From the NCBI RefSeq assembly GCF_002174305.1, contig NZ_MIJB01000007.1, positions 1-64,000 on the forward strand: 64,000 bases of DNA. Direction: 5' to 3'. Below the pieces are notes generated by a model that did no database searches, was not told where the DNA came from, and saw nothing but the letters and a program-made list of their open reading frames with translations. The stretch comes from Aeromicrobium sp. PE09-221 (GTDB lineage: Bacteria; Actinomycetota; Actinomycetes; Propionibacteriales; Nocardioidaceae). Of the stretch, positions 38,077-48,540 are shown piece after piece (the first letter of the stretch is position 1; every line of letters begins with the position of its first letter). Position numbers and translations under genes: made by a program.

Positions 38077-41000
38077 ATGACGACGCTCGACCCCACGCCT
38101 GCGCTCACGTCCGCCCGCCCCGATGCCGTCAGCGGCATCCGGCTCGTGGACCAGCTCCGCTCGACGACCCCCTACGCCCTCGCTTTCGCCGGACAGGGTG
38201 GCGAGTGGCTGCCGCCGCTGGCCGAGCTGGTGCGCGATTTCGCGCTCGAGTCCGATCTGGCCGCCGTGACGAGCGAGGTCGACCGGATCCTCGAGCCCCT
38301 CGTCGGTGAACTCGCGCGCACGGGCATCGCCTTCACGCCACTCGCCTGGGTGGACGCACTCGCCGTCGGAGAATCGGCCGAGGACGATGAGGCGGCCGCC
38401 GTACCCTCCCCCGAGGCCCTCCAGGAGCCCGCCGCCTCCGTGCCGGGCATCGCCCTGACCCAGGTGGCCGCCCTCGCCGCCCTGCGCCGCCAGGGACTGG
38501 ATCCCGCTGACCACCGACCGGTCGCCGTCATCGGCCACTCGCAGGGTCAGCTCGTCACCGATCTGCTCGACGGCCTCGACGTCACCACCGCGCTCGCCGT
38601 GGCCCGCCTCGTCGGCGCGGCCACCCAGATCGTCGGTCGTCGCCGTGGCCTGCTCGGATCGACGATGCTGAGCGTGAGCAATGTCGACCCCGCTCGTATC
38701 GAGGAGATCGTCGCCGATCTGGGCAGCCGAGTCGAGTGCCGTATCCGCAACGGCCGCCGTGCGGTCGTCCTCTGCGGACCGCAGGCCGAGCTCGATCGTG
38801 CGGTCTCGCGACTCGAGTCCGTCGCCGCCCAGGAGAAGTCCGAGCGCGATCGCAAGATCACCGGCGGAACCCCCTTCGCGCCGGTCATCGAGGCCTTGCC
38901 GGCGCGCGTCGCCTTCCACCACACCGATCTCGTCGAGGTGGCCGACCTGGTCGCCGAGTGGGCCGGTCGGGTCGGCCTCGACGCCACCCTCGCCCGTGAC
39001 CTCGCACAGCGCTCGGTCATCGATCCGGTCGACTGGGTCACCTCGCTCGAGCAGGCTCTCGACGCCGGTGCCCAGTGGATCCTCGACCTCGGCCCGGGCG
39101 ACCTCGCCGCACGCCTCAGCGCCGCCGAGACACGCCCCCGCGGCGCGGGCATCGTCTCGACCACCACACGTCGTGGGCACCGCGAGCTGACGGCCGTGGG
39201 GGCCGTCCCCGCGCGCCCGACTCCCTGGTCGGCCTTCGCCCCCCGGCTCGTCACCCTGCGCGACGGACGCACCGTCGCCGAGACGGCCTTCACCCGGCTC
39301 ACGGGCAAGTCACCGGTCCTGCTCGCGGGCATGACGCCGACCACCGTCGATGCCGCGATCGTCGCTGCCGCCGCGAATGCCGGCTTCTGGGCCGAGCTCG
39401 CCGGAGGCGGCCAGGTCACCGAGGAGATCTTCGCCGACCGCGTCGCCGAGCTCGACGAGCTGCTGACCCCCGGCAGCACGTACCAGTTCAACTCGCTCTT
39501 CCTCGATCCCTATCTGTGGAAGCTGCAGCTCGGGCAGAAGCGCCTCGTGCAGCGCGCCCGCGCCAACGGCGCCCCGATCGATGCTGTCATCGTCACCGCC
39601 GGCATCCCCGAGCTCGACGAGGCCGTCGAGCTGGTCGAGGATCTGCGCTCGGCCGGCATCGCGCACGTCGTCTTCAAGCCCGGCACCGTCGCGCAGATCC
39701 GCCAGGTCCTCGCGATCGCCCGCGAGCTCGCCCCGCTGCCGGTCATCGTGCAGATTGAGGGCGGCTGCGCCGGTGGTCACCACTCCTGGGAGGACCTCGA
39801 CGATCTCGTCCTGGCCACTTACGCCGATCTGCGGGCGCAGTCCAATGTGGTCGTGTGCGTCGGCGGCGGCATCGGCACCCCCGAGGCCGCCTCGACCTAT
39901 CTGACCGGTGAGTGGTCGCGCCGTCACGGCTTCCCCGCGATGCCGCTCGACGGTGTCCTCGTCGGCACCGCCGCGATGGCCACGCTCGAGGCGACGACCT
40001 CGCCGGAGGTCAAGCAGCTGCTCGTCGACACCCGCGGCACCGGTGCCTGGGTCGGCGCGGGCACCGCGACCGGCGGCATGGCCTCCGGCCGCAGCCAGCT
40101 CGGTGCCGACATCCACGAGATCGACAACACCGCCTCGCGCACGGGCCGCCTCCTCGACGAGGTCGCCGGCGATGCCGAGGCCGTCTCCGCGCGCCGCGAT
40201 GAGATCATCGCGGCGATCGATCGCACTGCCAAGCCGTACTTCGGCGATGTCCGCGACATGAGCTACGCCCAGTGGCTGCGTCGCTTCGTCGAGCTCTCGG
40301 GCACCTCGGCCGATGGTGAGGCCGCATGGCTCGATGTCACGCTACGCGACCGCTTCCACGCGATGATTCAGCGCGCCGAGGCCCGTCTCGCCGACGAGGA
40401 TCGCGGTCCGATCCCGACGCGCTTCCCCGCGGCCACCGATGTCGAGGACGGTTTCGCCGCCGTCGCGACGCTGCTGGATGCGTATCCCGCGGCCGAGGAC
40501 ATCGTGCTCCACCCCGCGGACGAGGCCTTCTTCGTCGAGCAGTGCAAGCGTCCCGGCAAGCCGGTCAACTTCGTGCCCGTCATCGATGCCGACGTGCGGC
40601 GCTGGTGGCGTTCGGACTCGCTATGGCAGGCGCACGACGCCCGGTACAGCGCCGACGAGGTCTGCATCATCCCAGGCACGCGTTCGGTCGCCGGCATCAC
40701 CCGTGTCGACGAGCCCGTCGCCGATCTGCTCCGGCGTTTCGAGGACGAGGTCATCGACGCCCTGCTCGCGGCCGGCTCCGCACCCGAGCGGGTCGCGGGT
40801 CGTCGTCGCATCGAGGTTGACGGCATCGCCGAGTCGCTCGCGCTGGTGCTCGCCTCGCCGGATGTCGTCTGGGCGGGCCGCACCGTCGGCAACCCCGTGC
40901 ACCGGCTCGGCACCGGCTGGGTCGTCACCGGGCCCGATACCGCCGAGCACCCCGAGACGGGGGCCGAGCTCGGTGCCTCGTCCGCCCTCGTCGAGTTGCG

Positions 41001-44000
41001 AGTGCCGCTGCCCGGCGGCGAGCGTCTGACCCTCCCGATCCGTGTCGGGGACGGCGTCTGCTGGGGCAGCAGCCCCGTCGTGACCCAGGCCGATGCGGCA
41101 CAGGCGATGCGGGCTCTGGCCGCTCGTGCGGCCGGTGGTTCGGTCCCGGAGGCGAATGACGGCGTCGCGCGCCTCACCGCGGCCTGGACCCCCGACCTGC
41201 GCGCCGATCACGCGGCCGTCTCGGGCGCACCGGTCGAGCCCAGCGCTCATCCGGCACCCGATGTCCTGGTCGGTCTCGTCTGGCCCGCCGTGTTCGCCGT
41301 CATCGGCGACGCCACCGATGACGAGGGGACCCCGGTCGTCGAGGGCATGCTCGACCTGGTCCACCTGGACCACGCGATCGCGATCGGCGAGATCCCGAGC
41401 GAGCACGCCGAGCTCACCATCACCGCGACCCTGCGTGGCGTGGTCGACTCCTCCTACGGACGTGTGGTGACGGTCGACGTCGACATCGTGACCGACTCCG
41501 GTGAGGTCGCGGCGCTCACCGAGCGTTTCGCCATCCGCGGCCGGGCAGGGCAGGGCGACCTGGCCGACCCGGCGCGTGCCGGAGGCGTTCTGGGCGACGA
41601 TGTCCGCGACACCCCGCGTCGTAAGCGTGCGGCCGCCTCCGTGTCCGCCCCCACGGACCTGCGGGCCTTCGCCGCCGTCACCGGCGACCACAACCCGATC
41701 CACACCAGCGTCGCCGCGGCCCGGTTGGCCGGCCTGGGCGCGCCGATCGTGCACGGCATGTGGACCTCCGCCGCTGCCCAGCAGCAGGTGGTGGCGCAGA
41801 CCGGTCGCCGGCTCGAGGGCTGGACCACCCGGTTCATGGCGCCGGTCCGTCCCGGTGCCGAGGTCGACATCCGCGCCGATCGCGTGGGTCTGGACGCGGG
41901 CGCCGAGGTCCTCGATGTGACGGTCCGCGCCGACGGTGAGGTCGTGATGGCCGCCAGCGCCCGGCTGGCGGCACCGCGTACGGCGTACGCCTTCCCCGGC
42001 CAGGGCATCCAGAGCCAGGGCATGGGCATGGCCGGATACCAGCGCTCCAAGGCAGCCCGCGAGATCTGGGACCGTGCCGACGCGCACACCCGCGCTGCCC
42101 TCGGCTTCTCGATCCTCACAGTCGTCCGTGACAACCCGACCGAGCTGACCGCACACGGTGTCACGCATCGGCACCCCGATGGTGTGCTGTACCTGACCCA
42201 GTTCACGCAGGTCGCGATGGCCGTGCTGGGCGCGGCCCAGATGGCCGAGCTCCGCGAGTCAGGCGCCTTCGTCGAGGGCGCGATCCTGGCCGGCCACTCG
42301 GTGGGCGAGTACAACGCCCTCGCGGCCGTGTCGGGTGTCATCCCGCTCGAGGCCGTCGTCGAGGTCGTGTTCCAGCGCGGATCGGTCATGCACACGCTCG
42401 TGCCGCGCGATGCGCAGGGACGCAGCGATTACCGACTCGCGGCCATCCGTCCCTCCCAGATCGGCCTGGCCGATGACGAGGTCACGGACTATGTGGAACG
42501 AATCTCCGAGCAGACCGGCGAGTTCCTGCAGATCGTCAACTACAACCTGCGTGGCTCGCAGTACGCCATCGCGGGCACGGTGGCCGGGCTCGAGGAGCTC
42601 GAGCGCGACATCGCCCGCCGCCGCGAGGAGTTCGGTGGCAAGGCGGCCTTCATCCTGGTGCCGGGCATCGATGTGCCCTTCCACTCGCGGGTTCTGCATG
42701 GCGGCGTCCCGGACTTCCGGGACCGGCTCGACGAGCTGCTGCCCGCCGACATCGATCCGGCCATCCTCGCCGGCCGCTACATCCCGAACCTGGTTCCCCG
42801 CCCGTTCAGTCTCGATCGCGACTTCGTCGTCGAGATCGCCGAGCTGGTCGATTCCGCGCCGCTGCGCGAGGTGCTCGCCAACTTCGACGAGTGGACCGCG
42901 CGGCCCGGTGCGCTGTGCCGACGTGTGCTGATCGAGCTGCTCGCCTGGCAGTTCGCCAGCCCCGTGCGCTGGATCGAGACGCAGGACCTCATGTTCACAC
43001 CGGTCGAGCGCGGTGGGCTCGGTGTCGAGCGCTTCGTCGAGATCGGCGTCGGCTCGGCTCCGACCGTCGCCAACCTGGCCTCGTCGACCCTGAAGCTCCC
43101 GGACAGTGAGTACGGGACCGTCGAGGTGTCCAATATCGAGCGTGATGCGTCCGTCGTCTTCGCGACCGACGAAGACCAGCCCGAGGTCGAGGACGACGCC
43201 CTGGAGGCGATGCCGACAGCGGAGGCAGCACCCGCGGAGGCGACCCCGGCTCCGGCGGCCGCCCCGACAGCGCCGGCCGGCGGGCCGCGTCCCGATGACA
43301 TCGCCTTCGATGCCGCCGAGGCCACCCGCACGCTGGTGGCCTGGTGGACCAAGCTGCGGTTGGACCAGATCGGTGCCGCCGACTCCATCGAGTCACTGTG
43401 CGACGGGGCCTCGAGCCGCCGCAACCAGCTGCTTGTCGATCTCGGTGCGGAGCTGTCGCTCGGCGCCATCGACGGTGCGGCCGATGCCGACCTGGTGACC
43501 CTGGGCCAGCAGGTCAAGGGCCTCGCTCGCGGTTACAGCGCCTTCGGTCCGGTGCTCACCGAGACCATCTCGGAGCATCTCAAGAAGGTCCTGGGCCCGG
43601 CGGGCAAGAAGCCGGCCGCGATCACCGATCGCGTCACCGGCACCTGGCAGCTCGGACCCGGCTGGGCCTCGCACGTGCTCGCCGAGCTCGCGATGGCCAC
43701 CCGCGAGGGCACGAGCGTGCGCGGTGGGGAGTTCGGCTCCTTCGGTTCGCTGAACAGCGGCGCCGATGTCGACGCGGCGGTCGATGCCAGCGTCAAGGCC
43801 GTGGCCGCACGTTATGGCGTGAGCGTGGATCTCCCGGCGACGGGCGGCAGCGGTGGCGCCACGGTCGATGCCGAGGCACTCGCGGAGTTCACCGACCAGA
43901 TCACCGGTCGCGACGGAGTGCTGGCCAAGTCCGCGCGCCTCGTGCTCGAAGAGCTCGGGCTCAGTGAGGTCCCGACGGAGGTCGAGACCGATGAGCAGGC

Positions 44001-47000
44001 TGTTCGCGTGCTCGAACGGGTCGAGGCCGAACTCGGATCGGACTGGGTCAAGGCCACGGCGCCGGCCTTCGATGAGAAGAAGGCCTTCGTGCTCGACGAC
44101 CGGTGGGCCAGCGCCCGCGAGGATCTTGCGCGGATCGCCCACGGTGCCGATGTCACCGGCTCCTTCGTCGGTGCCGGCGAGACGGTGGCCCGGCAGGCGC
44201 GCTGGTGGGCCGCTCACGCCGGCAACGGGCTCGCTCCGCGTTTCGAGCGGATCGCGGCCGAGGCCGAGGACACCACGCCGGGCCGCTACGCCGGCGAGGT
44301 CGCTGTGGTGACCGGTGCCAGCCGCGGCTCGATCGCCGCGGGTGTCGTCGGTGGCCTGCTGGCCGAGGGGGCCACGGTCATCGCGACCACCTCGGGCATC
44401 GATGGACGCAAGCTCGGCTTCTTCAAGAGGCTCTACCGCGACCATGCCCGCCAGGGCGCGGCCCTGTGGGTCGTCCCGGCCAATATGGCGTCCTTCGCCG
44501 ATATCGACGCGCTCGCTGCGTGGATCGGATCGGAGCAGACGCAGACCGCGGCCGGTGTCACCACGGTGTCCAAGCCGGCGCTGACCCCGACCTTGTTGTT
44601 CCCCTTCGCGGCCGGACGTGTCATGGGCGACACCACCGATGCCGGTCCGCGTGCCGAGCTGGAGATGCGTGTGCTGCTCTGGTCGGTCGAGCGTCTCGTG
44701 GGCGTGCTGTCCGAGCACGTGCAGGACCGTGACCTCACCCGGCGCCTGCATGTCGTCCTGCCGGGCTCACCGAATCGCGGCATGTTCGGCGGCGACGGCG
44801 CCTACGCCGAGGCCAAGGCCGCGCTGGACGCGCTCGTGGCCAAGTGGAGCTCGGAGCGCTCGTGGAGCGGCCGTACGACACTGGCCCACGCCATCATCGG
44901 CTGGGTCCGCGGCACAGGCCTCATGGGCGGCAACGACCCGATGGTCGAGGCCGTCGAGGCGCTCGGCGTCCGTACGTGGTCGACCGATGAGATGGCCGAG
45001 GCGCTGCTGACTCGCGGCGTCGACGAGGCTCGCGAGCGGGCCCTCCAGGCCCCGGTCGAGGTCGACCTGACCGCCGGGCTCGGTGATGTCGATCTCGATC
45101 TCGCCGCCATCGCGGAGAGCGCGAGCGGCCGCGCCGACGCGCAGGACAAGGACCGGGGGGCGGCCACCATCGCCGCGCTGCCCAGTTCACCGGCACAGCT
45201 CGATGTCGTAGAGACCCCCGCATGGGGGGAGGTGAGCACCTCGCTCGACGACATGATCGTCATCGTCGGCGCGGGCGAGCTCGGCCCCTACGGTTCGGCG
45301 CGCACGCGCTTCGAGGTCGAGGTCAGCGACCGGCTGTCCGCGGCCGGCGTGCTCGAGCTGGCCTGGACCACGGGCCTGCTGACCTGGGATGACGTCAACC
45401 GCGGCTGGTACGACGCCGAGAGCGGCGAGCCGGTGGCCGAGGAGGACATCGCCGACCGCTACGAGGAGGTGGTGCGCGAGCGGGTCGGCGTGCGCCGGTA
45501 CGCCGACGACGGCTCGATGACCGACAACGCAGCGCCGCTGCTGACCTCGGTCTACCTCGAGGAGGATCTCTCCTTCACGGTGTCCGGTGAGGCTGAGGCG
45601 CGAGCGATGCGCGAGGCCGATCCCGAGCGCACCCTGATCTCCCAGGATGCCGACGGCGAGTGGACGGTCACCCGCAAGGCGGGCACCGAGATCCGCGTGC
45701 CGCGCACGATGAAGCTGACGCGCACCGTGGGTGGCCAGATCCCCACCGGCTTCGACCCGACGGTCTGGGGCATCCCGGCCGAGATGGTCGAGTCCGTGGA
45801 CCGGGTCGCGCTCTGGAATATCGTGTGCACCGTCGACGCGTTCCTGTCGAACGGCTTCACGCCCGCCGAGCTGCTGCGTTGGGTACACCCGACGCTGGTG
45901 GCCAACACCCAGGGCACCGGCATGGGCGGCATGAGCTCGATGCACTCGCTGTACATCGACACGCTGCTGGGCGAGTCCAAGGCCAACGACATCCTGCAGG
46001 AAGCGCTGCCGAATGTCATCGCGGCGCACGTCGTGCAGTCGTACGTCGGCAGCTACGGCGCGATGATCCACCCGGTCGCCGCGTGCGCCACCACGGCCGT
46101 GTCGGTTGAGGAGGGCGCGGACAAGATCAAGCTCGGCAAGGCCGAGTTCGTAGTCGCGGGCGGCTTCGATGACCTGTCGGTCGAGGGCATCGTGGGCTTC
46201 GGCGACATGTCCGCGACGGCCGACTCCTCGGCCATGGCGGCCAAGGGACTGGAGGATCGCTACTTCAGCCGGGCCAATGACCGTCGCTACGGCGGATTCG
46301 TGGAGTCGCAGGGCGGCGGCACGATCCTGCTCGCGCGCGGCACGCTCGCGGCCGAGTTGGGACTGCCGGTCCTCGGTGTGCTGGCCTACGCCGCCTCGTT
46401 CGCCGACGGCGTGCACACCTCGATCCCGGCCCCGGGCCTCGGTGCCCTCGCCGCGGGCCGTGGTGGTCGTTCTTCGCAGCTCGCGAAGTCGCTCGCGGGC
46501 CTCGGTGTCGGTGCGGACGATATCGCGGTGCTCAGCAAGCACGACACCTCGACGGGCGTCAACGAGCGCAACGAGTCCGAGCTGCACGAGCGGCTCGCCG
46601 GAGCACTCGGGCGCAGCGACGGCAATCCGCTGTACGTGATGAGCCAGAAGGCGCTGACCGGCCATGCCAAGGGCGGTGCCGCGGCCTTCCAGCTGATCGG
46701 CCTGTGCCAGGTGCTCTCGGCGGGCATCGTGCCGCCGAACCGCAGCCTGGACTGTGTCATGGACGACCTCGCCGAGCACGAGCACCTGGTGTGGCTGCGC
46801 GAGCCGCTGGCGACCGGCCCGCTCAAGGCCGGCCTGCTGACGAGCCTGGGCTTCGGCCATGTGGCGGGTCTGCTGGCGGTCGTGCACGCGCAGGCCTTCG
46901 TCGAGGCGCTGCCCGCCGAGGAGCGTGCGGCGTACCTCGAGCGGGCAGAGCAGCGTCAGATCGAGGGACGGATGCGGCTCACCGAGGCCATGTACGGCGG

Positions 47001-47127
47001 ATCGCCGCTCTACCGCCGTCCTGCCGGTCGCCGTCTCGGCGATGCGGGCGCGCGGGAGCGGGAGGCCGCCATGTTGATCGACCCGGAGGCGCGGCTCGGC
47101 GCCGACGGTGTCTACCAGTGCCGGTAA
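38077..47127 (+). CDS. fas: Type I fatty acid synthase (multifunctional)
   Basis: About 3016 residues, carrying all steps of fatty-acid synthesis on one chain in the actinobacterial order. Landmarks: acetyltransferase GHSQGQ (S155); enoyl reductase from PVLLAGMTP (near 411); MaoC-like dehydratase GDHNPIH (H1205); malonyl/palmitoyl transferase GHSVGEY (S1408); acyl carrier with DSIES (S1770, the probable phosphopantetheine site); ketoreductase VVTGASRG (near 2079); ketosynthase AACATTAVS (C2670) and ALTGHAKGG His. An Ala/Pro-rich linker precedes the carrier. ATG 38077 is preferred because the -10 lies 7 nt before it; ATG 38053 falls in the operator. It makes C16-C18 and longer acyl-CoA. acpS follows by 6 bp and activates it. 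Confidence 0.96.
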   Translation: MTTLDPTPALTSARPDAVSGIRLVDQLRSTTPYALAFAGQGGEWLPPLAELVRDFALESDLAAVTSEVDRILEPLVGELARTGIAFTPLAWVDALAVGESAEDDEAAAVPSPEALQEPAASVPGIALTQVAALAALRRQGLDPADHRPVAVIGHSQGQLVTDLLDGLDVTTALAVARLVGAATQIVGRRRGLLGSTMLSVSNVDPARIEEIVADLGSRVECRIRNGRRAVVLCGPQAELDRAVSRLESVAAQEKSERDRKITGGTPFAPVIEALPARVAFHHTDLVEVADLVAEWAGRVGLDATLARDLAQRSVIDPVDWVTSLEQALDAGAQWILDLGPGDLAARLSAAETRPRGAGIVSTTTRRGHRELTAVGAVPARPTPWSAFAPRLVTLRDGRTVAETAFTRLTGKSPVLLAGMTPTTVDAAIVAAAANAGFWAELAGGGQVTEEIFADRVAELDELLTPGSTYQFNSLFLDPYLWKLQLGQKRLVQRARANGAPIDAVIVTAGIPELDEAVELVEDLRSAGIAHVVFKPGTVAQIRQVLAIARELAPLPVIVQIEGGCAGGHHSWEDLDDLVLATYADLRAQSNVVVCVGGGIGTPEAASTYLTGEWSRRHGFPAMPLDGVLVGTAAMATLEATTSPEVKQLLVDTRGTGAWVGAGTATGGMASGRSQLGADIHEIDNTASRTGRLLDEVAGDAEAVSARRDEIIAAIDRTAKPYFGDVRDMSYAQWLRRFVELSGTSADGEAAWLDVTLRDRFHAMIQRAEARLADEDRGPIPTRFPAATDVEDGFAAVATLLDAYPAAEDIVLHPADEAFFVEQCKRPGKPVNFVPVIDADVRRWWRSDSLWQAHDARYSADEVCIIPGTRSVAGITRVDEPVADLLRRFEDEVIDALLAAGSAPERVAGRRRIEVDGIAESLALVLASPDVVWAGRTVGNPVHRLGTGWVVTGPDTAEHPETGAELGASSALVELRVPLPGGERLTLPIRVGDGVCWGSSPVVTQADAAQAMRALAARAAGGSVPEANDGVARLTAAWTPDLRADHAAVSGAPVEPSAHPAPDVLVGLVWPAVFAVIGDATDDEGTPVVEGMLDLVHLDHAIAIGEIPSEHAELTITATLRGVVDSSYGRVVTVDVDIVTDSGEVAALTERFAIRGRAGQGDLADPARAGGVLGDDVRDTPRRKRAAASVSAPTDLRAFAAVTGDHNPIHTSVAAARLAGLGAPIVHGMWTSAAAQQQVVAQTGRRLEGWTTRFMAPVRPGAEVDIRADRVGLDAGAEVLDVTVRADGEVVMAASARLAAPRTAYAFPGQGIQSQGMGMAGYQRSKAAREIWDRADAHTRAALGFSILTVVRDNPTELTAHGVTHRHPDGVLYLTQFTQVAMAVLGAAQMAELRESGAFVEGAILAGHSVGEYNALAAVSGVIPLEAVVEVVFQRGSVMHTLVPRDAQGRSDYRLAAIRPSQIGLADDEVTDYVERISEQTGEFLQIVNYNLRGSQYAIAGTVAGLEELERDIARRREEFGGKAAFILVPGIDVPFHSRVLHGGVPDFRDRLDELLPADIDPAILAGRYIPNLVPRPFSLDRDFVVEIAELVDSAPLREVLANFDEWTARPGALCRRVLIELLAWQFASPVRWIETQDLMFTPVERGGLGVERFVEIGVGSAPTVANLASSTLKLPDSEYGTVEVSNIERDASVVFATDEDQPEVEDDALEAMPTAEAAPAEATPAPAAAPTAPAGGPRPDDIAFDAAEATRTLVAWWTKLRLDQIGAADSIESLCDGASSRRNQLLVDLGAELSLGAIDGAADADLVTLGQQVKGLARGYSAFGPVLTETISEHLKKVLGPAGKKPAAITDRVTGTWQLGPGWASHVLAELAMATREGTSVRGGEFGSFGSLNSGADVDAAVDASVKAVAARYGVSVDLPATGGSGGATVDAEALAEFTDQITGRDGVLAKSARLVLEELGLSEVPTEVETDEQAVRVLERVEAELGSDWVKATAPAFDEKKAFVLDDRWASAREDLARIAHGADVTGSFVGAGETVARQARWWAAHAGNGLAPRFERIAAEAEDTTPGRYAGEVAVVTGASRGSIAAGVVGGLLAEGATVIATTSGIDGRKLGFFKRLYRDHARQGAALWVVPANMASFADIDALAAWIGSEQTQTAAGVTTVSKPALTPTLLFPFAAGRVMGDTTDAGPRAELEMRVLLWSVERLVGVLSEHVQDRDLTRRLHVVLPGSPNRGMFGGDGAYAEAKAALDALVAKWSSERSWSGRTTLAHAIIGWVRGTGLMGGNDPMVEAVEALGVRTWSTDEMAEALLTRGVDEARERALQAPVEVDLTAGLGDVDLDLAAIAESASGRADAQDKDRGAATIAALPSSPAQLDVVETPAWGEVSTSLDDMIVIVGAGELGPYGSARTRFEVEVSDRLSAAGVLELAWTTGLLTWDDVNRGWYDAESGEPVAEEDIADRYEEVVRERVGVRRYADDGSMTDNAAPLLTSVYLEEDLSFTVSGEAEARAMREADPERTLISQDADGEWTVTRKAGTEIRVPRTMKLTRTVGGQIPTGFDPTVWGIPAEMVESVDRVALWNIVCTVDAFLSNGFTPAELLRWVHPTLVANTQGTGMGGMSSMHSLYIDTLLGESKANDILQEALPNVIAAHVVQSYVGSYGAMIHPVAACATTAVSVEEGADKIKLGKAEFVVAGGFDDLSVEGIVGFGDMSATADSSAMAAKGLEDRYFSRANDRRYGGFVESQGGGTILLARGTLAAELGLPVLGVLAYAASFADGVHTSIPAPGLGALAAGRGGRSSQLAKSLAGLGVGADDIAVLSKHDTSTGVNERNESELHERLAGALGRSDGNPLYVMSQKALTGHAKGGAAAFQLIGLCQVLSAGIVPPNRSLDCVMDDLAEHEHLVWLREPLATGPLKAGLLTSLGFGHVAGLLAVVHAQAFVEALPAEERAAYLERAEQRQIEGRMRLTEAMYGGSPLYRRPAGRRLGDAGAREREAAMLIDPEARLGADGVYQCR

Positions 47128-47133
47128 TGCGCG

Positions 47134-47556
47134 ATGGGGGTCGTCATCGGCACTGGGGTCGACCTCGTCCATGTTCCGGGGTTCGCTGAGCAAGTTCAGC
47201 GTCCCGGATCATGGGTCGACCGGGTGTTCACGCCCGGCGAGCGGCGCGATGCGCGGAGCTTCCTTGCCGATGCCTCCGCGTCTCGCGCCGCCGAGGTCGC
47301 GTCCTTGGCGGCGCGCTGGGCCGCCAAGGAGGCCTTCGTCAAGGCCTGGTCGGAGTCACTATGGGGGAGTGCCCCGGTGCTCGCCGAGGAGATCCACCAT
47401 CTGATCGAGGTCGTCACCGATGCCTGGGGCCGGCCTCGACTGATCCTGCACGGTGAGGTGCGTCAGGCGGCCGGCGATGTCTCCGCTTTCGTCTCCCTTT
47501 CCCACGACGGCGACTACGCGATCGCCACCGTCACCCTCACCCGCCCCTCCTCCTAG
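47134..47556 (+). CDS. acpS: Holo-[acyl-carrier-protein] synthase
   Basis: 140 residues. It transfers 4'-phosphopantetheine from CoA to the carrier Ser of FAS-I. The Mg-binding Asp is in GTGVDLVHV, and the Glu is in RWAAKEAFVKAWS. The C-terminal VSLSHDGDYAIATV strand is normal. It starts 6 bp after the fas stop, an arrangement also known in mycobacteria. Family A repeats follow downstream as the likely terminator. Confidence 0.95.
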   Translation: MGVVIGTGVDLVHVPGFAEQVQRPGSWVDRVFTPGERRDARSFLADASASRAAEVASLAARWAAKEAFVKAWSESLWGSAPVLAEEIHHLIEVVTDAWGRPRLILHGEVRQAAGDVSAFVSLSHDGDYAIATVTLTRPSS

Positions 47557-47592
47557 CGCTCCCGGCTCGTCTGTCGCCAGCGGGGCGAAGCG

Positions 47593-47650
47593 CGACGGAG
47601 GATATGCCTCTGTGGTTGTCATGACGACCACAGAGGCACATCTTCCGTCG
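47593..47650. repeat. Family A palindrome, copy 3a
   Basis: Arms 47593-47620 and 47623-47650 pair at 25 of 28 positions, with core GGTTGTCATGACGACC. It lies 36 bp after acpS and probably ends the fas-acpS transcript. Confidence 0.85.
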
Positions 47651-47660
47651 CCCGATCACG

Positions 47661-47708
47661 GAGGATGCGACTCGCGGGTTGCCGGGGCAGCCACAGAGGC
47701 ACGTCCTC
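47661..47708. repeat. Family A palindrome, copy 3b (degenerate)
   Basis: Arms 47661-47683 and 47686-47708 match at 16 of 23 positions, with GGTTGCCGGGGCAGCC as the core. It is a decayed tandem neighbour of copy 3a. The remaining gap to 47810 shows only the upstream region of the next gene. Confidence 0.6.
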
Positions 47709-47810
47709 AGTTGGCGGACGGCGGGTGAGGGGAACCCATGACAGATGTCATCGGCAGAGGTGACGCCGTCCCACTGGGGGAGTGACGCGGACTTCGGAAG
47801 AGTGGAGCAT

Positions 47811-48293
47811 ATGAGCAGAGACATGATGTCGTCCTTGGCCTCCAGCTTCGACTCCCTGCCTTTCGTCCTGCAGATCCTGGTGGTCGCGGTGATCGGCGTG
47901 GTCCCCTTCCTGGAGAGTTATGTCGGTGCCTTCGTGGGCACGCTCGTCGGTCTGCCCGCTCCCGTCGCCCTCGTCGCGGCCGTGCTCGGCAATGTCCTGG
48001 CCGTCCTGATCGCGGTCGCGTTCGGAAGCCGGATCGCGCAGCGTCGTGAACGCCAGCGCCAGCAGCCCCGCACTCCTCGCCAGGAGAAGGTCATGGCCCG
48101 TGTCGACCGCTGGGGAGTGCCGATCGCCAGCCTCCTCGCGCCGATGGTGCTCGCGATCTCGCTGACGGCCTTCATCATGACCACCGTAGGCCTGGCCCGG
48201 CGGCAGGTCGTGGTGTGGCAGATCGCCGCGGTCGTGCTGTGGGGCGGGATCTTCACGGCCTTCGGCCTCGGCCTGCTCTCGGTGGCCGGCTGA
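47811..48293 (+). CDS. Small integral membrane protein, possible small multidrug export family
   Basis: 160 residues with four predicted membrane segments (around FVLQILVVAVIGVVPFLESY, VALVAAVLGNVLAVLIAVAF, VPIASLLAPMVLAISLTAFI and VVWQIAAVVLWGGIFTAFGL) and a basic cytoplasmic loop rich in Arg and Gln. The VPFLESYVGAFVGTLVGLP stretch recalls the Sm_multidrug_ex family, but I am not certain. The frame is open to 47745; ATG 47811 after GTGGAG is preferred. Function not assignable. Confidence 0.6.
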   Translation: MSRDMMSSLASSFDSLPFVLQILVVAVIGVVPFLESYVGAFVGTLVGLPAPVALVAAVLGNVLAVLIAVAFGSRIAQRRERQRQQPRTPRQEKVMARVDRWGVPIASLLAPMVLAISLTAFIMTTVGLARRQVVVWQIAAVVLWGGIFTAFGLGLLSVAG

Positions 48294-48436
48294 CATGCTC
48301 CGCTCGCCGGGACAGGACAGACTTCTGCGGATCGAAGCATGGTCGACGCGGTGGCGGGAGGCCGACCGCCGCCGCTCCGAGCACAGCCGGACCCGCCGTG
48401 GCACCGAACGCCCGCAGCGCCGGTCGTGATCGAGAC

Positions 48437-48498
48437 GGGGACGGATGGCGATGCGTTACGGCTGCTATGACAACCCCAACGCATCATCATCGGTCCCC
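48437..48498. repeat. Family A palindrome, copy 4
   Basis: Imperfect arms either side of GGCTGCTATGACAACC; the outer GATGCGTTACGG resembles copy 2b. About 23 of 30 arm positions pair. It lies between the convergent membrane-protein and TetR genes. Confidence 0.7.
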
Positions 48499-48540
48499 GC
48501 CCGGCGGCAAGCTGCACCCGGGGCGGTACCGGCGCGTTCG